From positions 172,783-236,782 of the forward strand of contig NZ_JACBXQ010000005.1 of assembly GCF_015863205.1 (NCBI RefSeq): a stretch of 64,000 bases of DNA, given 5' to 3'. A model generated the notes under the pieces. The model saw only the letters and a program-made list of their open reading frames with translations. It ran no database searches and was not told the origin of the DNA. Of the stretch, positions 1 to 8,816 are shown piece after piece; the stretch's first letter is position 1; each line of letters starts with the position of its first letter. This DNA comes from Facklamia lactis (GTDB taxonomy: Bacteria; Bacillota; Bacilli; Lactobacillales; Aerococcaceae). The translations under genes and the position numbers were made by a program.

Positions 1-1777
1 CCTCAATTTCATCGCGATAATAGTAGGCTTGGGTTTCAAATAAGTGATAATAAGCCCCTTTTAAAGCTAATAATGATTGGTGGTTTCCTTCCTCAATCAC
101 CTGACCTTTTCTCAAATAAATGATTCGATCACAAAATTGAGTAGATGCCAAGCGATGTGAAATAAACAAGGCCATTTTTCCTTTCGAAAATTGCAAATAG
201 TTCTGGTAAACTTCACTTTCACTAATTGGGTCTAGAGCTGCAGTCGGTTCATCTAAGACCAACACCGGAGCATCTTTGTAAAGAGCCTGGGCTAACTTCA
301 ACTTTTGTAACTGTCCTCCTGATAAGTAGACTCCTTCGTGATCAACTTGACGAACGATCCCCGTTTGGTCTCCTTTAGATAAATCTTTAATCACTTGGTC
401 TAATCCGCTTTGTTTCAAGACCGTTTGATATTTCTCTTGATCAAAGGGATAACCTTGTAGAACCGTATCCTTAATCGTCAAAGTAAATAAATAATTATCC
501 TGAAAGACTGGCGCAAATAGATGATAATAGTCTTCAATATTCAACTTCGAAACCTCTTGATTATTAATTAAGACCTGCCCATGACTCGGCTTCAATAAAC
601 CCAATAACAATTTTATAAGTGTCGTTTTTCCGGCGCCGTTCTCTCCCACAATGGCTAATTTTTCATTACCACTGATTTTAAGATTAAGTTGATTAATAAC
701 AGCCTCTTCGGCATTCGGATAAGTATATGAAACATTTCGAAACTCTATACTTTCAATTTCGTTTGGTATTGGGGAATTTGATTGATGATTAAGCACAGAT
801 TCTTGGTGAAAATACCGGTAAATATCTACTAATTTGCTATTATGTTGTATAAATTTTGCAGTGGCATCGATAAAATTCGCCAGACTGGTAGTGAGCATAG
901 GAACCATACTAGCATAGACGACAAAATTTTGAACTTCAATATGACCTTGTTTAATTTCTTCGATACTTTGGTAATACGCCAATGCTGTCATGATCAGCAG
1001 CATTAAAAGTACAAAGACTCCTTCTAGTCGTGCGAGCTGATTTTCAGGGTAAATGATCGCCTCAAACTCACTTAAAAGATGATTTTGAATATTCTTAAAC
1101 CAAGAACTCATCGAATACAAACGAACATCTTTTGCTATTCTTTGGTCTCCCATTGTATGGTTCAAATATTCCAATTTAGTTTCATTCGCCACTCGTTGAC
1201 CATGATTTTTGCTCACTAACTTATTTTGAAAGTGCTTAATCCCAATCAACCCTAACAATAAGACCATGATTAACAATAAAAAGTTTAAATCTAACTTTAC
1301 TAAAAAACCGATATAAACTAAAACTGAAAATAATGAAATAAGTAATTTACTAAAAGAATTGATCGTACCATTTAGAGCTGCTTCGGGATGATCTAAAGAT
1401 CGTGTAACACTATTAAATAATTCAGTCGCTTTGGATCCGACCAAGAGCGGATAATCCAACTTCATCCTTGCATATAATACTTCGCCACTAACGGAAATTC
1501 TAAAGCTTTCGCCATGTTTTTCAAGAAAGGTTACAGTGTAAGATTTTAACACTTCTAGTACAATCAAAATTCCCATATATAGAAGAAGTGTATGGACAAA
1601 ACTTCTTAACGTTATGTCGTTCCTTAACACAGAAATCAATTGAACAGATACAAATAACTGATAAATTGGCATTACAACGGTTAGTATCATATCTAAAAGA
1701 TAGATCACAAAGAAACGTTTATCATCATTCCATAACAACTTCACTAAAAATTTCAAGGTTTGCCATTTTTCTTTCAA
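1..1777 (-). CDS. ABC transporter, fused permease/ATPase, partial at left edge
   Basis: The frame is open from a TTG start at 1777 to the window edge, about 592 residues, with the C-terminus missing. AGAGGTGAT lies just upstream of the TTG, and the nearby ATG is out of frame. The N-terminal half is hydrophobic (exporter-type membrane domain). The C-terminal half is an ATPase with Walker A GENGAGKTT (about residue 375), signature LSGGQ (about 484), Walker B LVLDEPTAALD (about 504) and an H-loop SHR. The domain order is that of exporters of peptides, lipids or drugs. It lies downstream of the LytTR/GHKL pair on the same strand, as in peptide-signalling or bacteriocin-immunity loci, but no peptide gene was seen. 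The substrate is unknown. Confidence 0.88.
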   Translation of the reverse strand, partial: MKEKWQTLKFLVKLLWNDDKRFFVIYLLDMILTVVMPIYQLFVSVQLISVLRNDITLRSFVHTLLLYMGILIVLEVLKSYTVTFLEKHGESFRISVSGEVLYARMKLDYPLLVGSKATELFNSVTRSLDHPEAALNGTINSFSKLLISLFSVLVYIGFLVKLDLNFLLLIMVLLLGLIGIKHFQNKLVSKNHGQRVANETKLEYLNHTMGDQRIAKDVRLYSMSSWFKNIQNHLLSEFEAIIYPENQLARLEGVFVLLMLLIMTALAYYQSIEEIKQGHIEVQNFVVYASMVPMLTTSLANFIDATAKFIQHNSKLVDIYRYFHQESVLNHQSNSPIPNEIESIEFRNVSYTYPNAEEAVINQLNLKISGNEKLAIVGENGAGKTTLIKLLLGLLKPSHGQVLINNQEVSKLNIEDYYHLFAPVFQDNYLFTLTIKDTVLQGYPFDQEKYQTVLKQSGLDQVIKDLSKGDQTGIVRQVDHEGVYLSGGQLQKLKLAQALYKDAPVLVLDEPTAALDPISESEVYQNYLQFSKGKMALFISHRLASTQFCDRIIYLRKGQVIEEGNHQSLLALKGAYYHLFETQAYYYRDEIE

Positions 1778-1805
1778 TTAAATCACCTCTCGCTTTCTTG
1801 CTCAC

Positions 1806-1846
1806 ATTATAGAATGTAAAATGCACCTTCTAATCCGAAAGTGCAT
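1806..1846 (-). promoter_or_regulatory. Weak hairpin followed by possible promoter of the ABC gene
   Basis: ATGCAC (1841-1846) and GTGCAT (1821-1826) can pair on the minus strand ahead of TTTTA, a weak terminator after the kinase gene. A TATAAT (1806-1811) with TTAGAA 16 nt upstream could start the ABC gene separately. Both are pattern matches only. Confidence 0.4.
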
Positions 1847-1863
1847 GAATGGTCATTATTTTG

Positions 1864-2583
1864 TTATGAATGGTTAATCATCAATGGCAGAGTGACTTCC
1901 GTAGCGAAGACCCCTTCCTCCCACTGGCGATTAACAATTCCCTGATACTTCTCCACCGCTGCATCGATCCGTTTCAAACCGTACCCCTGTCGATTAGGTC
2001 CTTTCAATGATAGAAAACCTCGCCGTGGTTCTTGAGCCATTGTATTTTGAATACTGATATAAAGCGTGTTTTTTAAAGGAGCGATATACAACCTAATAAA
2101 TGAGTGAGACAAATCTTTTTGATTCTGTGTTGCCTCAAGCGCATTATTTAATAAATTCCCTAAGATCACAGCTAAATCCGTGCTCGCAATACTTAGGTCT
2201 TTAGGGGCAATCGCCGTTGCATAAATTTCAATCCCAGCTGCTTGTGCCCTGCTTAATTTCGTATTCACTAAAGCGTCGATCAAGGTATTACCCGTTCGAA
2301 TAATCGTATCCACTTGGTTCATTTCATTCGTTAATTCTTGAATATAATGAGAGAGCGCCGAAAAATCAGATGCTTCAATATAAGCATCCATCACTTGCAA
2401 ATGATTTCGATAATCATGGCGAATCCCTCGCATCTGCCGATAAACCGATTCTACCTCTAATGCATAGCTATCTAACTCTTTCTGCTGTATTTGCTGAAAA
2501 CGTAAGTCATAACGTAATCTTCCATTCAACCAAAAAGAAGCCACTAAAGCAATCATTAAAAATATTATGACGTACTTAGCCAT
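1864..2583 (-). CDS. GHKL-type sensor histidine kinase, short AgrC-like
   Basis: 239 residues. One hydrophobic segment (residues 4-19) is followed by a dimerisation/phospho-acceptor region with RHDYRNH (His56) and a GHKL ATPase with N-box LGNLLNNALE (141-150) and a late G-box around GYGLKR. This is the catalytic architecture of AgrC/ComD-type kinases that phosphorylate LytTR regulators. Those kinases normally carry five to seven membrane helices before the H-box and exceed 400 residues, so the sensor here is reduced to a single helix. Its start overlaps the response-regulator gene by 8 bp, so the two are translationally coupled. Confidence 0.85.
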   Translation of the reverse strand: MAKYVIIFLMIALVASFWLNGRLRYDLRFQQIQQKELDSYALEVESVYRQMRGIRHDYRNHLQVMDAYIEASDFSALSHYIQELTNEMNQVDTIIRTGNTLIDALVNTKLSRAQAAGIEIYATAIAPKDLSIASTDLAVILGNLLNNALEATQNQKDLSHSFIRLYIAPLKNTLYISIQNTMAQEPRRGFLSLKGPNRQGYGLKRIDAAVEKYQGIVNRQWEEGVFATEVTLPLMINHS

Positions 2584-3304
2584 AAAAAGCCTCCTCTTTA
2601 TAATGTTCTATAAAGGCTTTCTGGACTTCTTTGACTAAACGTCGAGAAATAGGAACTTTTTCATTATTGGTTAATAGAATATCTTCTTTTCCGATACTCT
2701 CAACATGATTCAAATTTACGAGGTAACTTCGATGCGGTGCCACAAAGCGTTGATCCAGTTGATCTTTAAAATTAGCAAGCGTTCCGTTAATGAAAAGCTC
2801 CTGAGCTCCTAAATTTAAACGCAATTCACGTTTGTTGACTTCGACAGATAAGAGTTCATCCATCTCGATGACATGTTGCTGACCCTGTCGATCCTCCACG
2901 ATAAAATATTTCTCCGTCTTAGAAGCCGTCATTAAGTACTTAGCTAACACCCGTTCCACTGCCGCAAGCTTAATCGGCTTCAACAAGAAGTCTAAGGCAT
3001 CAACTTGATAGCCTTCGACTGCATATTCTGCAAAAGCCGTTGCAAACACAATCTGAAGATAAGGCGCTTGTTCACAAATTTTATGAGCCACTTCCATGCC
3101 ATTCAACTCAGCCATTTCAATATCTAGAAAGGCAATTTGCCACTCAGGATGCTCTTCTAAAGCAAATAAGAAAGCTTCCCCTGATTCAAATTGATGGATA
3201 ATGGGGGTTAATTGCAGAGACTGACATGCTTGTTCAATCAAACGAGTCATGTTTTTTCTTTGGATGGCTTCATCATCCGCTAGGACTATTTGTATCGTTT
3301 GCAT
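2576..3304 (-). CDS. LytTR-family response regulator
   Basis: 242 residues. The receiver domain (about 1-120) has the acidic pair D10/D11, phospho-acceptor D61 in FLDIEMAELNG and K109 in FLLKPIK. A LytTR DNA-binding domain follows (about 140-238), with the family-typical RSYLVNLNHV stretch. It belongs to the AgrA/ComE/VirR class. It is first in a two-gene operon with the GHKL kinase, and the ABC exporter downstream is a plausible target. No LytTR direct-repeat operator was identified with confidence. Confidence 0.9.
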   Translation of the reverse strand: MQTIQIVLADDEAIQRKNMTRLIEQACQSLQLTPIIHQFESGEAFLFALEEHPEWQIAFLDIEMAELNGMEVAHKICEQAPYLQIVFATAFAEYAVEGYQVDALDFLLKPIKLAAVERVLAKYLMTASKTEKYFIVEDRQGQQHVIEMDELLSVEVNKRELRLNLGAQELFINGTLANFKDQLDQRFVAPHRSYLVNLNHVESIGKEDILLTNNEKVPISRRLVKEVQKAFIEHYKEEAFYG

Positions 3305-3380
3305 GCATCATCATCCTCCTCCCCATATTTCATTCATATTATAGCAAATTTTTCGCCTAAACTAGCAAACGATTTCAAAA

Positions 3381-3408
3381 AACTTCCAGCTGAATCGAGC
3401 TGGAAGTT
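3381..3408 (-). terminator. Rho-independent terminator of methyltransferase gene
   Basis: AACTTCCAGCT and AGCTGGAAGTT form an 11-bp stem with a 6-nt loop. On the minus strand it is followed by a T run, just after the methyltransferase stop at 3414. Confidence 0.85.
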
Positions 3409-3413
3409 TAAAT

Positions 3414-4157
3414 TTATTTCACAATTTTTATACGATAAGACATACAGTCCGAGAGGGAAGCCGTTTCAATGTAACTCATCTCCTCATAATCCATCCGTCC
3501 ATTCGGAAAATAAGCCTCAACTTTTAATTCAGCTTTCCGACAAAGCTCAAAAATTTGATCAGGGGTATAACATTTCAATGTTTGTTGATACGTTTTACCG
3601 TCAGAATAAGACCAACGATCTATCATACAATTCGTTGAATTCTCATAATCATAAACGCGCTTTATTTCAGAGAAATTCATAGCCTGCCCTTTAACTTTTT
3701 GCCAGTAGTCAGGATTGTAAATATCGATTAAGGCAACTCCTTGATCAGCCACCCAATTCCTAATTCGTTTCAATAACCATAACTGCTCATCATCATCTCC
3801 CAAACCAAATCCATCAAGATATGTAATTAAATCAAACTCCTCTTTCAAATCAAGATGATAAAAACTGCCTGTTAAAGCCCTAATATTCTGGGGATTATGC
3901 TCTTTAGCCTTGGCAACTAATTCCGGAACCAATTCAATCGTCGTCACCTGCTGAACGCTCTTAGCCAGCGCTTGTCCCACATGACCCGTACTCGCTCCTA
4001 AATCTAAACAACTTTGAATGCTTCGCCCCGCTTGCTCAAGAAGTTCTCTTGCTAAGGGTTCAACATCCTCCTCTGTAAGAACTCCCAACTCTTGAAGTGT
4101 CCGCATCTGCTCTCGATAAAAATCTTCTGCCCATTGTTCACTTGTCATCTTTAACAT
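3414..4157 (-). CDS. Class I SAM-dependent methyltransferase
   Basis: 247 residues. The SAM-binding motif I reads CLDLGASTGHVGQ (about 50-65), followed by an acidic residue ending strand 2 (TTIELV) and a YLDGFGLG motif IV-like segment, typical of the methyltransferase-11/25 fold. The substrate cannot be deduced. It stands alone with its own terminator, divergent from a TetR-type gene whose product is a natural candidate regulator. Confidence 0.8.
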   Translation of the reverse strand: MLKMTSEQWAEDFYREQMRTLQELGVLTEEDVEPLARELLEQAGRSIQSCLDLGASTGHVGQALAKSVQQVTTIELVPELVAKAKEHNPQNIRALTGSFYHLDLKEEFDLITYLDGFGLGDDDEQLWLLKRIRNWVADQGVALIDIYNPDYWQKVKGQAMNFSEIKRVYDYENSTNCMIDRWSYSDGKTYQQTLKCYTPDQIFELCRKAELKVEAYFPNGRMDYEEMSYIETASLSDCMSYRIKIVK

Positions 4158-4396
4158 CTGATTCCCTCCTTGTTTAATTTTTATTCAGGAGAGGCTAATA
4201 GATATAACAACATATCGAACACCCCTTTTACTCTTTTCACCATTATAACAAAATATGCTCGCCAGCCCTAACTCACATCCCCCTCATTTTAAACGTTCGC
4301 CACTCATCAGAAACTATTCAAAACTGTACACTTACTAGAAATTCTGATACATTATGAATAAGTTTCATTTTTTGTTCAGGGAAAGGAGGAACTCTT

Positions 4397-4969
4397 ATCA
4401 ACAAAAAAGCTTTAATTGAAGAGGCTGCTCATCATACCTTCAAAGAGCTAGGCTACAAAAAAACAAATATCTCTAAAATTACTGAAAGAGCCGGAATTGC
4501 AACGGGTTCTTTCTATAAATATTATGATTCTAAAGAAGATATCTTCTTACAAGTCTATATACAAGAAAATAATCAACTGCGTGAACGGATCAAATCACAA
4601 ATTGATTGGCAAGGAGATCCCATTACAATTATCCAAGCTCTCTTTCGTCTCTCTCATTTGGAACAAGTAGATAATAAAATCATGGCTGAGTGGAATAATG
4701 AGGCCATCAACCACCTGATGAAAGATTATTACAATTCAGATCAGGGAAGAAAAGAATACCCCTTTCATCACTTTTTATTTGAAACCTTTCAAACAAAATT
4801 AGTTGAATTAGGCTATTCAGACTCCGAAATTAAAAAATTAATTCAAGTTTACGAATTATTATATGCACTCGATACCAAGATAGATAAATCAAATCTTCCG
4901 CATTTTAATGAAAGTTTACAAGTTTTAGTGGAATACTTTATCAGAGGAATTGTCAATCAAAAGAAATAG
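4397..4969 (+). CDS. TetR/AcrR-family regulator with apparent ATC start
   Basis: The frame encodes a TetR helix-turn-helix (about residues 1-50, with ISKITERAGIATGSFYKYY) and a helical ligand domain, about 190 residues. A very good ribosome-binding site, AAAGGAGGA (4382-4390), is followed 6 nt later by ATC (4397-4399) where ATG would be expected. The frame is open back to a TGA at 4355 and contains no ATG, GTG or TTG before the HTH. The first canonical start in frame is TTG 4658, which would delete the whole DNA-binding domain. Either ATC initiates, as in E. coli infC-like cases with rare starts, or the start has been lost by mutation. Divergent from the methyltransferase gene. Confidence 0.75.
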   Translation: MNKKALIEEAAHHTFKELGYKKTNISKITERAGIATGSFYKYYDSKEDIFLQVYIQENNQLRERIKSQIDWQGDPITIIQALFRLSHLEQVDNKIMAEWNNEAINHLMKDYYNSDQGRKEYPFHHFLFETFQTKLVELGYSDSEIKKLIQVYELLYALDTKIDKSNLPHFNESLQVLVEYFIRGIVNQKK

Positions 4970-5020
4970 ACAATCGCTACTCATTCAAACAATAGCAAAT
5001 TATCTCTTCAACTAAAAAAA

Positions 5021-5044
5021 GGATCCAACTATCAAGCTGGATCC
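5021..5044. terminator. Bidirectional terminator
   Basis: GGATCCA and TGGATCC pair around a 10-nt loop, with A-rich and T-rich flanks on both strands. It lies between the convergent TetR and metQ-like genes. Confidence 0.8.
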
Positions 5045-5064
5045 CTTTTCTATTGATTTTTATC

Positions 5065-5964
5065 TTACTCTTCAACTGTTGTTTCTTCTTCACTTGAATT
5101 TTCTTCCGAAACAGCTGAGTCCTCTTCTGAAGCAGTCGAGTTCTCTTGATCCCCCTCTACTTCAAAAGCTGGTTTTAAATGACCTTCTGCAGCTAATTTA
5201 TCTAGAAAATCATAAACTTCTTGAGAAGCAAAGGCTTTTTGTAAGGCTTTGCTAGCCTCACTGTCAAGATTCGCTTCACGAATCACCAAAGTAATCGCAA
5301 AAGTATCTTCCTCATCCTCTTCTAAAATTAGAGCATCTTCAGGCGTTAAATCAATCGAAGCAATGTAAGTTGGATAGTTAAACACTAATTCTACACCATC
5401 TTCATAAGCACCTGTTAAGTTTAATAAATCAATATGAGTAAATTCTAAATTTTTAGGATTTTCAGTAATATCATCCACTGTTGGGAAGAGACCTGCTTCT
5501 TCATCCAGCTTCAATAAATCATGTTGAGCTAACACAAATAAAGCACGCGCCTCATTCGTTGGATCAGATGGAATCGCCACTTCTGCTCCCTCTTCTATTT
5601 CTTCAACTGATTGATAAACAGGCGAATAAAAACCAACAATCGCATTATAAACGGGCTGAATCGCTGTTAAATCGCCCTCTCTTTCCTCATTAAACATTTC
5701 CATAAAAGGACGATGCTGAGCAAAACTACCAAAGGCTTCATCATTAAGAACCGCCTCGTTATATTGAATATTATCTGAAACTTCCACTAATTCAATTGAA
5801 TAAGGTTCTTCAATCACTTCTGCTGCAATTTCCACAATATCAGTCATTGGTGGCATATGTGAAGCAATCTTTAAGACCTTATCATCCTCTTGAGCCCCTA
5901 CAAGTGTAGTTGTAGAAGCAAAGAAACCGATTGCTAATAAAGCTGTTGCTAATTTTTTAAACAT
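5065..5964 (-). CDS. metQ: Methionine-type ABC substrate-binding protein (NlpA/MetQ family)
   Basis: 299 residues. An N-terminal signal peptide ending VGAQE is followed by an NlpA/MetQ fold: KIASHMPPMTDI, the NEAVLNDEAFGSFAQHRPFM segment split between two lobes, and a late LVIREANLDS stretch. It delivers methionine or a related amino acid to MetNI. Two oddities are visible. The signal peptide has no lipobox cysteine, although Gram-positive binding proteins are normally lipidated. The last 30 or so residues form a Glu/Ser/Thr-rich acidic tail outside the fold. Last gene of the metN-metI-metQ operon. Confidence 0.85.
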   Translation of the reverse strand: MFKKLATALLAIGFFASTTTLVGAQEDDKVLKIASHMPPMTDIVEIAAEVIEEPYSIELVEVSDNIQYNEAVLNDEAFGSFAQHRPFMEMFNEEREGDLTAIQPVYNAIVGFYSPVYQSVEEIEEGAEVAIPSDPTNEARALFVLAQHDLLKLDEEAGLFPTVDDITENPKNLEFTHIDLLNLTGAYEDGVELVFNYPTYIASIDLTPEDALILEEDEEDTFAITLVIREANLDSEASKALQKAFASQEVYDFLDKLAAEGHLKPAFEVEGDQENSTASEEDSAVSEENSSEEETTVEE

Positions 5965-5979
5965 ATAAATCCTCCTTGA

Positions 5980-6672
5980 TTATCTTTTGTCTATGAGACG
6001 GGCCAACTTAAAACCTAACCATTGTAAAACCTGAACCATTATAATTATAACGACAACCGCAACATACATGATATCCGTTTCATAGCGTTGATAGCCATAA
6101 CGGATTGCGAAGTCGCCAATCCCACCACCTCCTGTCACTCCCATAATAGTAGAGTAAGAGAGAAAGCTCACAAAGGCTGTTGTGAAACCAATGACCAATG
6201 AAGATCGAGCTTCTACATAAAGAAACTTTACAACTAATTCCCATTGACTCGCCCCCATCGATTCCGCTAACTCACTGACTCCTTTTGGAATATCGTGAAG
6301 AGATTGTTCTACAAAGCGCGCATACAATGCAATGGCTATTAACATCATTGGAAAAGAGGCGGCCACTGGATCGCCTGTTGCACGGCCATAGAACTGCCTA
6401 ATAATCGGTTGCATCGCTACCACCAATAAAAGAAAGGGGAACGATCGAATAATATTCACAAATAAATTCAAAATCTGATGTATCACCCTAGCCCAAACAC
6501 TCTCGCTTAAGCTTTGACTTGGACTGGTTAAGAATAGAGTCGTCCCTAAAGGTAACCCCAATAAAAGAGCTGCTACCGTGGCTAGCCCCATCATGATTGT
6601 CGTTTCTTGTAAACTTTCTAATAACTTAGGACTATACTCGATCAAGCGCTCGAGAAATTGTTGATCAATCAT
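5980..6672 (-). CDS. metI: Methionine-type ABC transporter permease
   Basis: 230 residues with about five membrane helices. The EAA-type loop (ELAESMGASQWELVVKFLYVEA region, about 135-160) contacts the ATPase, and the family-typical GVTGGGGIGDFAIRYGYQRY segment lies near 180-195. This is the MetI subfamily of BPD_transp_1. It overlaps the ATPase gene by 8 bp and precedes metQ by 15 bp, so the three genes form one operon. Confidence 0.9.
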   Translation of the reverse strand: MIDQQFLERLIEYSPKLLESLQETTIMMGLATVAALLLGLPLGTTLFLTSPSQSLSESVWARVIHQILNLFVNIIRSFPFLLLVVAMQPIIRQFYGRATGDPVAASFPMMLIAIALYARFVEQSLHDIPKGVSELAESMGASQWELVVKFLYVEARSSLVIGFTTAFVSFLSYSTIMGVTGGGGIGDFAIRYGYQRYETDIMYVAVVVIIIMVQVLQWLGFKLARLIDKR

Positions 6673-7402
6673 TTCTCAACACCTCCAAGACACTCTCGTA
6701 ATAAGAATTAGGATAGTCTTCTGAATGAAGAACATGGTTTTCGACAATATCAATCAGCTGTCCTTGATCGACCACCGCTACTCGATGACACAATCTACGA
6801 ATTAGATCAAGCTCATGTGTTACTAACACAATCGTCATTTCCAATTCATGATGAGCTCTTTGTAATAATTGAATAATTTCTGAAGTCCTCATCACATCCA
6901 ATGCCGATGTGGGTTCATCGCAAAGCAGAACCTTGGGCTTAGTAATCAAAGCTCGTGCTATCCCTACACGTTGCTTTTGTCCCCCTGATAACTGGCTAGG
7001 GTAGTGGGATTTATGCGCTTTCAAATCCACAAAATCTAAAACCTCATCTAAATCCATTGTGTCTCGATAATCATGAAGTTCCAAAGGAAGTAAAATATTA
7101 TCCGCGACCGTCTTATTATTCAATAGATTAAAATGTTGAAAGATCATCGACATTGATTTTCGCTGCAAATTTAATTGTTGCCTGCTTAAGCCCAGTAAAT
7201 CGACTCCATCAACGAGGACTTGGCCTTCATCTGGTTTCTCTAATAAATTAATAAATCTTAATAAAGTTGATTTACCGGCACCACTCTCACCTACAATGCC
7301 AAAAATCTCATTATTTTCAATATTTAAATTTATTTCCTTGACTGCTTCCACCTTTTCATGATTGGATAAATAAGATTTACTCACGTTTATCAATTCAATC
7401 AA
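6665..7402 (-). CDS. metN: Methionine-type ABC transporter ATPase lacking the NIL domain
   Basis: 245 residues. Walker A GESGAGKST, signature LSGGQKQR, Walker B VLLCDEPTSALD and the H-loop VTHE are all present and MetN-like. A TTG start at 7402 follows AAGGGGTGAGG. Characterised MetN proteins have about 340 residues and end in a NIL/ACT-type domain that binds methionine and inhibits transport; this one stops directly after the nucleotide-binding domain. It therefore either escapes trans-inhibition or serves a different substrate. First gene of the operon. Confidence 0.87.
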   Translation of the reverse strand: MIELINVSKSYLSNHEKVEAVKEINLNIENNEIFGIVGESGAGKSTLLRFINLLEKPDEGQVLVDGVDLLGLSRQQLNLQRKSMSMIFQHFNLLNNKTVADNILLPLELHDYRDTMDLDEVLDFVDLKAHKSHYPSQLSGGQKQRVGIARALITKPKVLLCDEPTSALDVMRTSEIIQLLQRAHHELEMTIVLVTHELDLIRRLCHRVAVVDQGQLIDIVENHVLHSEDYPNSYYESVLEVLRND

Positions 7403-7763
7403 TCATCCTCACCCCTTTACGCAACAGTCAAACACACCAATAAATCATAACATAGTCAATTATATTTCACAATATTGTAATCTCTATAAATAACTTTAAA
7501 TAAAGGATTACTAACAAATAATGCTAGCTCTTTTATCAAACTTTTCATCAACAAAAAGTTATGTTTGCCTAACACTTCTACAAATGCTCCCCCTCCTTCT
7601 TCCCCAACTCTCCCAAACAACACTCAGGTCCAAATCGTTGGTTAAAATAACTGATCAATATATCGTTTTGAACTTTAAAATCACTTATTAAAGTTGCCTT
7701 AACAAAACACAAAATGGTTAGCCACTAAATGTGTAGGGCTAACCATTAAAAGAATAATTAATT
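7403..7763. other. Gene-free stretch with promoter-like sequence and one terminator
   Basis: The metN leader on the minus strand contains TTGTGA, 17 nt and TATGAT, a plausible promoter. I see no riboswitch or T-box core. Around 7560-7710 the minus strand keeps about 45 codons open without a good start codon, which could be chance or a gene remnant. The far end holds the terminator at 7713-7747. Confidence 0.45.
7713..7747 (-). terminator. Rho-independent terminator after phosphatase gene
   Basis: AATGGTTAGC pairs with GCTAACCATT across a 15-nt loop, 17 nt after the stop of the histidine phosphatase gene, with a T-containing tail on the minus strand. Confidence 0.7.
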
Positions 7764-8339
7764 TTATCTAAAAAACAACAGCCTTTCAAGTGATCGTAGT
7801 TCGGTACCTTCTATTTCAAGCAAATAAACATCTGGCATTGTCATCATTTTGAACTCATCATATGCAAACCCCCCCTCAGTGTAATGATTCAGCAAGACGC
7901 TCAAAGCTGTCCCATGTCCTCCAATCATGATGCTAGATGAATTCGAATGAAGGATTTTCTCAAATGCGGGAACCACTCTTTCTCGAACCTCATGTAAAGA
8001 CTCACCTGTCGTTAGTTTATAATGAGGATCTTGCCATTGTTTCCAAGCAAACTGATCAAAATCATTGACCCATTCTCCAACAGATCGTTCACATAAATCT
8101 TCTATTCGGATAATGGGCAGTCCCAAATCTTTAGCAGTAGGTTCCAATGTTTGAACCACACGTCGATAGGGACTGGCATAGATTGCTGTTATTCCTTTTC
8201 CTCTAAAGTATTGAACTAAATCTCTGGCGAGATCATGACCTTCTTTTGTTAGAGGGGCTTCTTCGTTTTTCACTTCAAAATCACGAATTGAATGTCGAAC
8301 TAGATAGATTTTTCTCAAATTATCATCCCTCATTCCCAA
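7764..8339 (-). CDS. Histidine phosphatase family protein (phosphoglycerate mutase-like)
   Basis: 191 residues or slightly fewer; the ATG at 8333 or a TTG further in are alternative starts. The catalytic LVRHS motif (RHG-type, about 13-17), a YASPYRRVVQT segment with the second conserved arginine, and the late GGHGTALSVLL second catalytic histidine identify the branch-1 histidine phosphatase superfamily. The substrate is unknown. It overlaps the end of the acetyltransferase gene by 17 bp and forms an operon with it. Confidence 0.85.
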   Translation of the reverse strand: MGMRDDNLRKIYLVRHSIRDFEVKNEEAPLTKEGHDLARDLVQYFRGKGITAIYASPYRRVVQTLEPTAKDLGLPIIRIEDLCERSVGEWVNDFDQFAWKQWQDPHYKLTTGESLHEVRERVVPAFEKILHSNSSSIMIGGHGTALSVLLNHYTEGGFAYDEFKMMTMPDVYLLEIEGTELRSLERLLFFR

Positions 8340-8796
8340 CCTTAAGATACCACGCTTGTTGTTCTCCTGATCGCCCCATTAAACGGCGACCGCTATCGAT
8401 AAAATTTAAAGACCGGTAAAGCTGCTTTCCCACTTCATTCTCAGTCTCCACAGCCAATACAATTTCAATAATTTCAGGTTTTTTCTGTTGGATATAATCA
8501 ATAAAAAAATTCATGAGTTGACGACTATAGCCATTTCCTCGTTGCTTTTCATCAACAGATAAACCTCGAATCAAGACAGTATTCTGTTGATCTGTATAGA
8601 CCAAACGATTTTGACTAAAATCTAAAATCCCAAATGCAACCATTCCCTTTTCATTTAAACCAATAAAAATTTCAATATTTGCTTTATTTTTATATCTTTC
8701 TAGTAGAACGCTTGGATGACTGGCAAAAGTATCATCCTCAAACTGATAAGCCTTAAACTGTTCATTATATTTTTTGTCATATTTTACAATTTGCAT
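8323..8796 (-). CDS. GNAT-family N-acetyltransferase
   Basis: 157 residues. The acetyl-CoA pyrophosphate loop appears as DEKQRGNGYSRQLM (about 97-110), with the expected NEVGKQLYRSLNF helix near the C-terminus. The acceptor substrate is unknown. It heads the two-gene operon with the histidine phosphatase and is preceded by AAAAGGTGATTGA. Confidence 0.82.
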   Translation of the reverse strand: MQIVKYDKKYNEQFKAYQFEDDTFASHPSVLLERYKNKANIEIFIGLNEKGMVAFGILDFSQNRLVYTDQQNTVLIRGLSVDEKQRGNGYSRQLMNFFIDYIQQKKPEIIEIVLAVETENEVGKQLYRSLNFIDSGRRLMGRSGEQQAWYLKVGNEG

Positions 8797-8816
8797 TCAA
8801 TCACCTTTTCTAAAAG

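Noticed and set aside
6660..6670. TTGATCAATC near the metI start as another FNR-type box
   Set aside because: The two halves overlap without the four-base spacer, and it lies inside coding sequence with no matching -10.
7560..7710. About 45 open codons on the minus strand between the phosphatase and metN genes
   Set aside because: No start codon or ribosome-binding site and no recognisable family; chance is a sufficient explanation in this AT-rich stretch.
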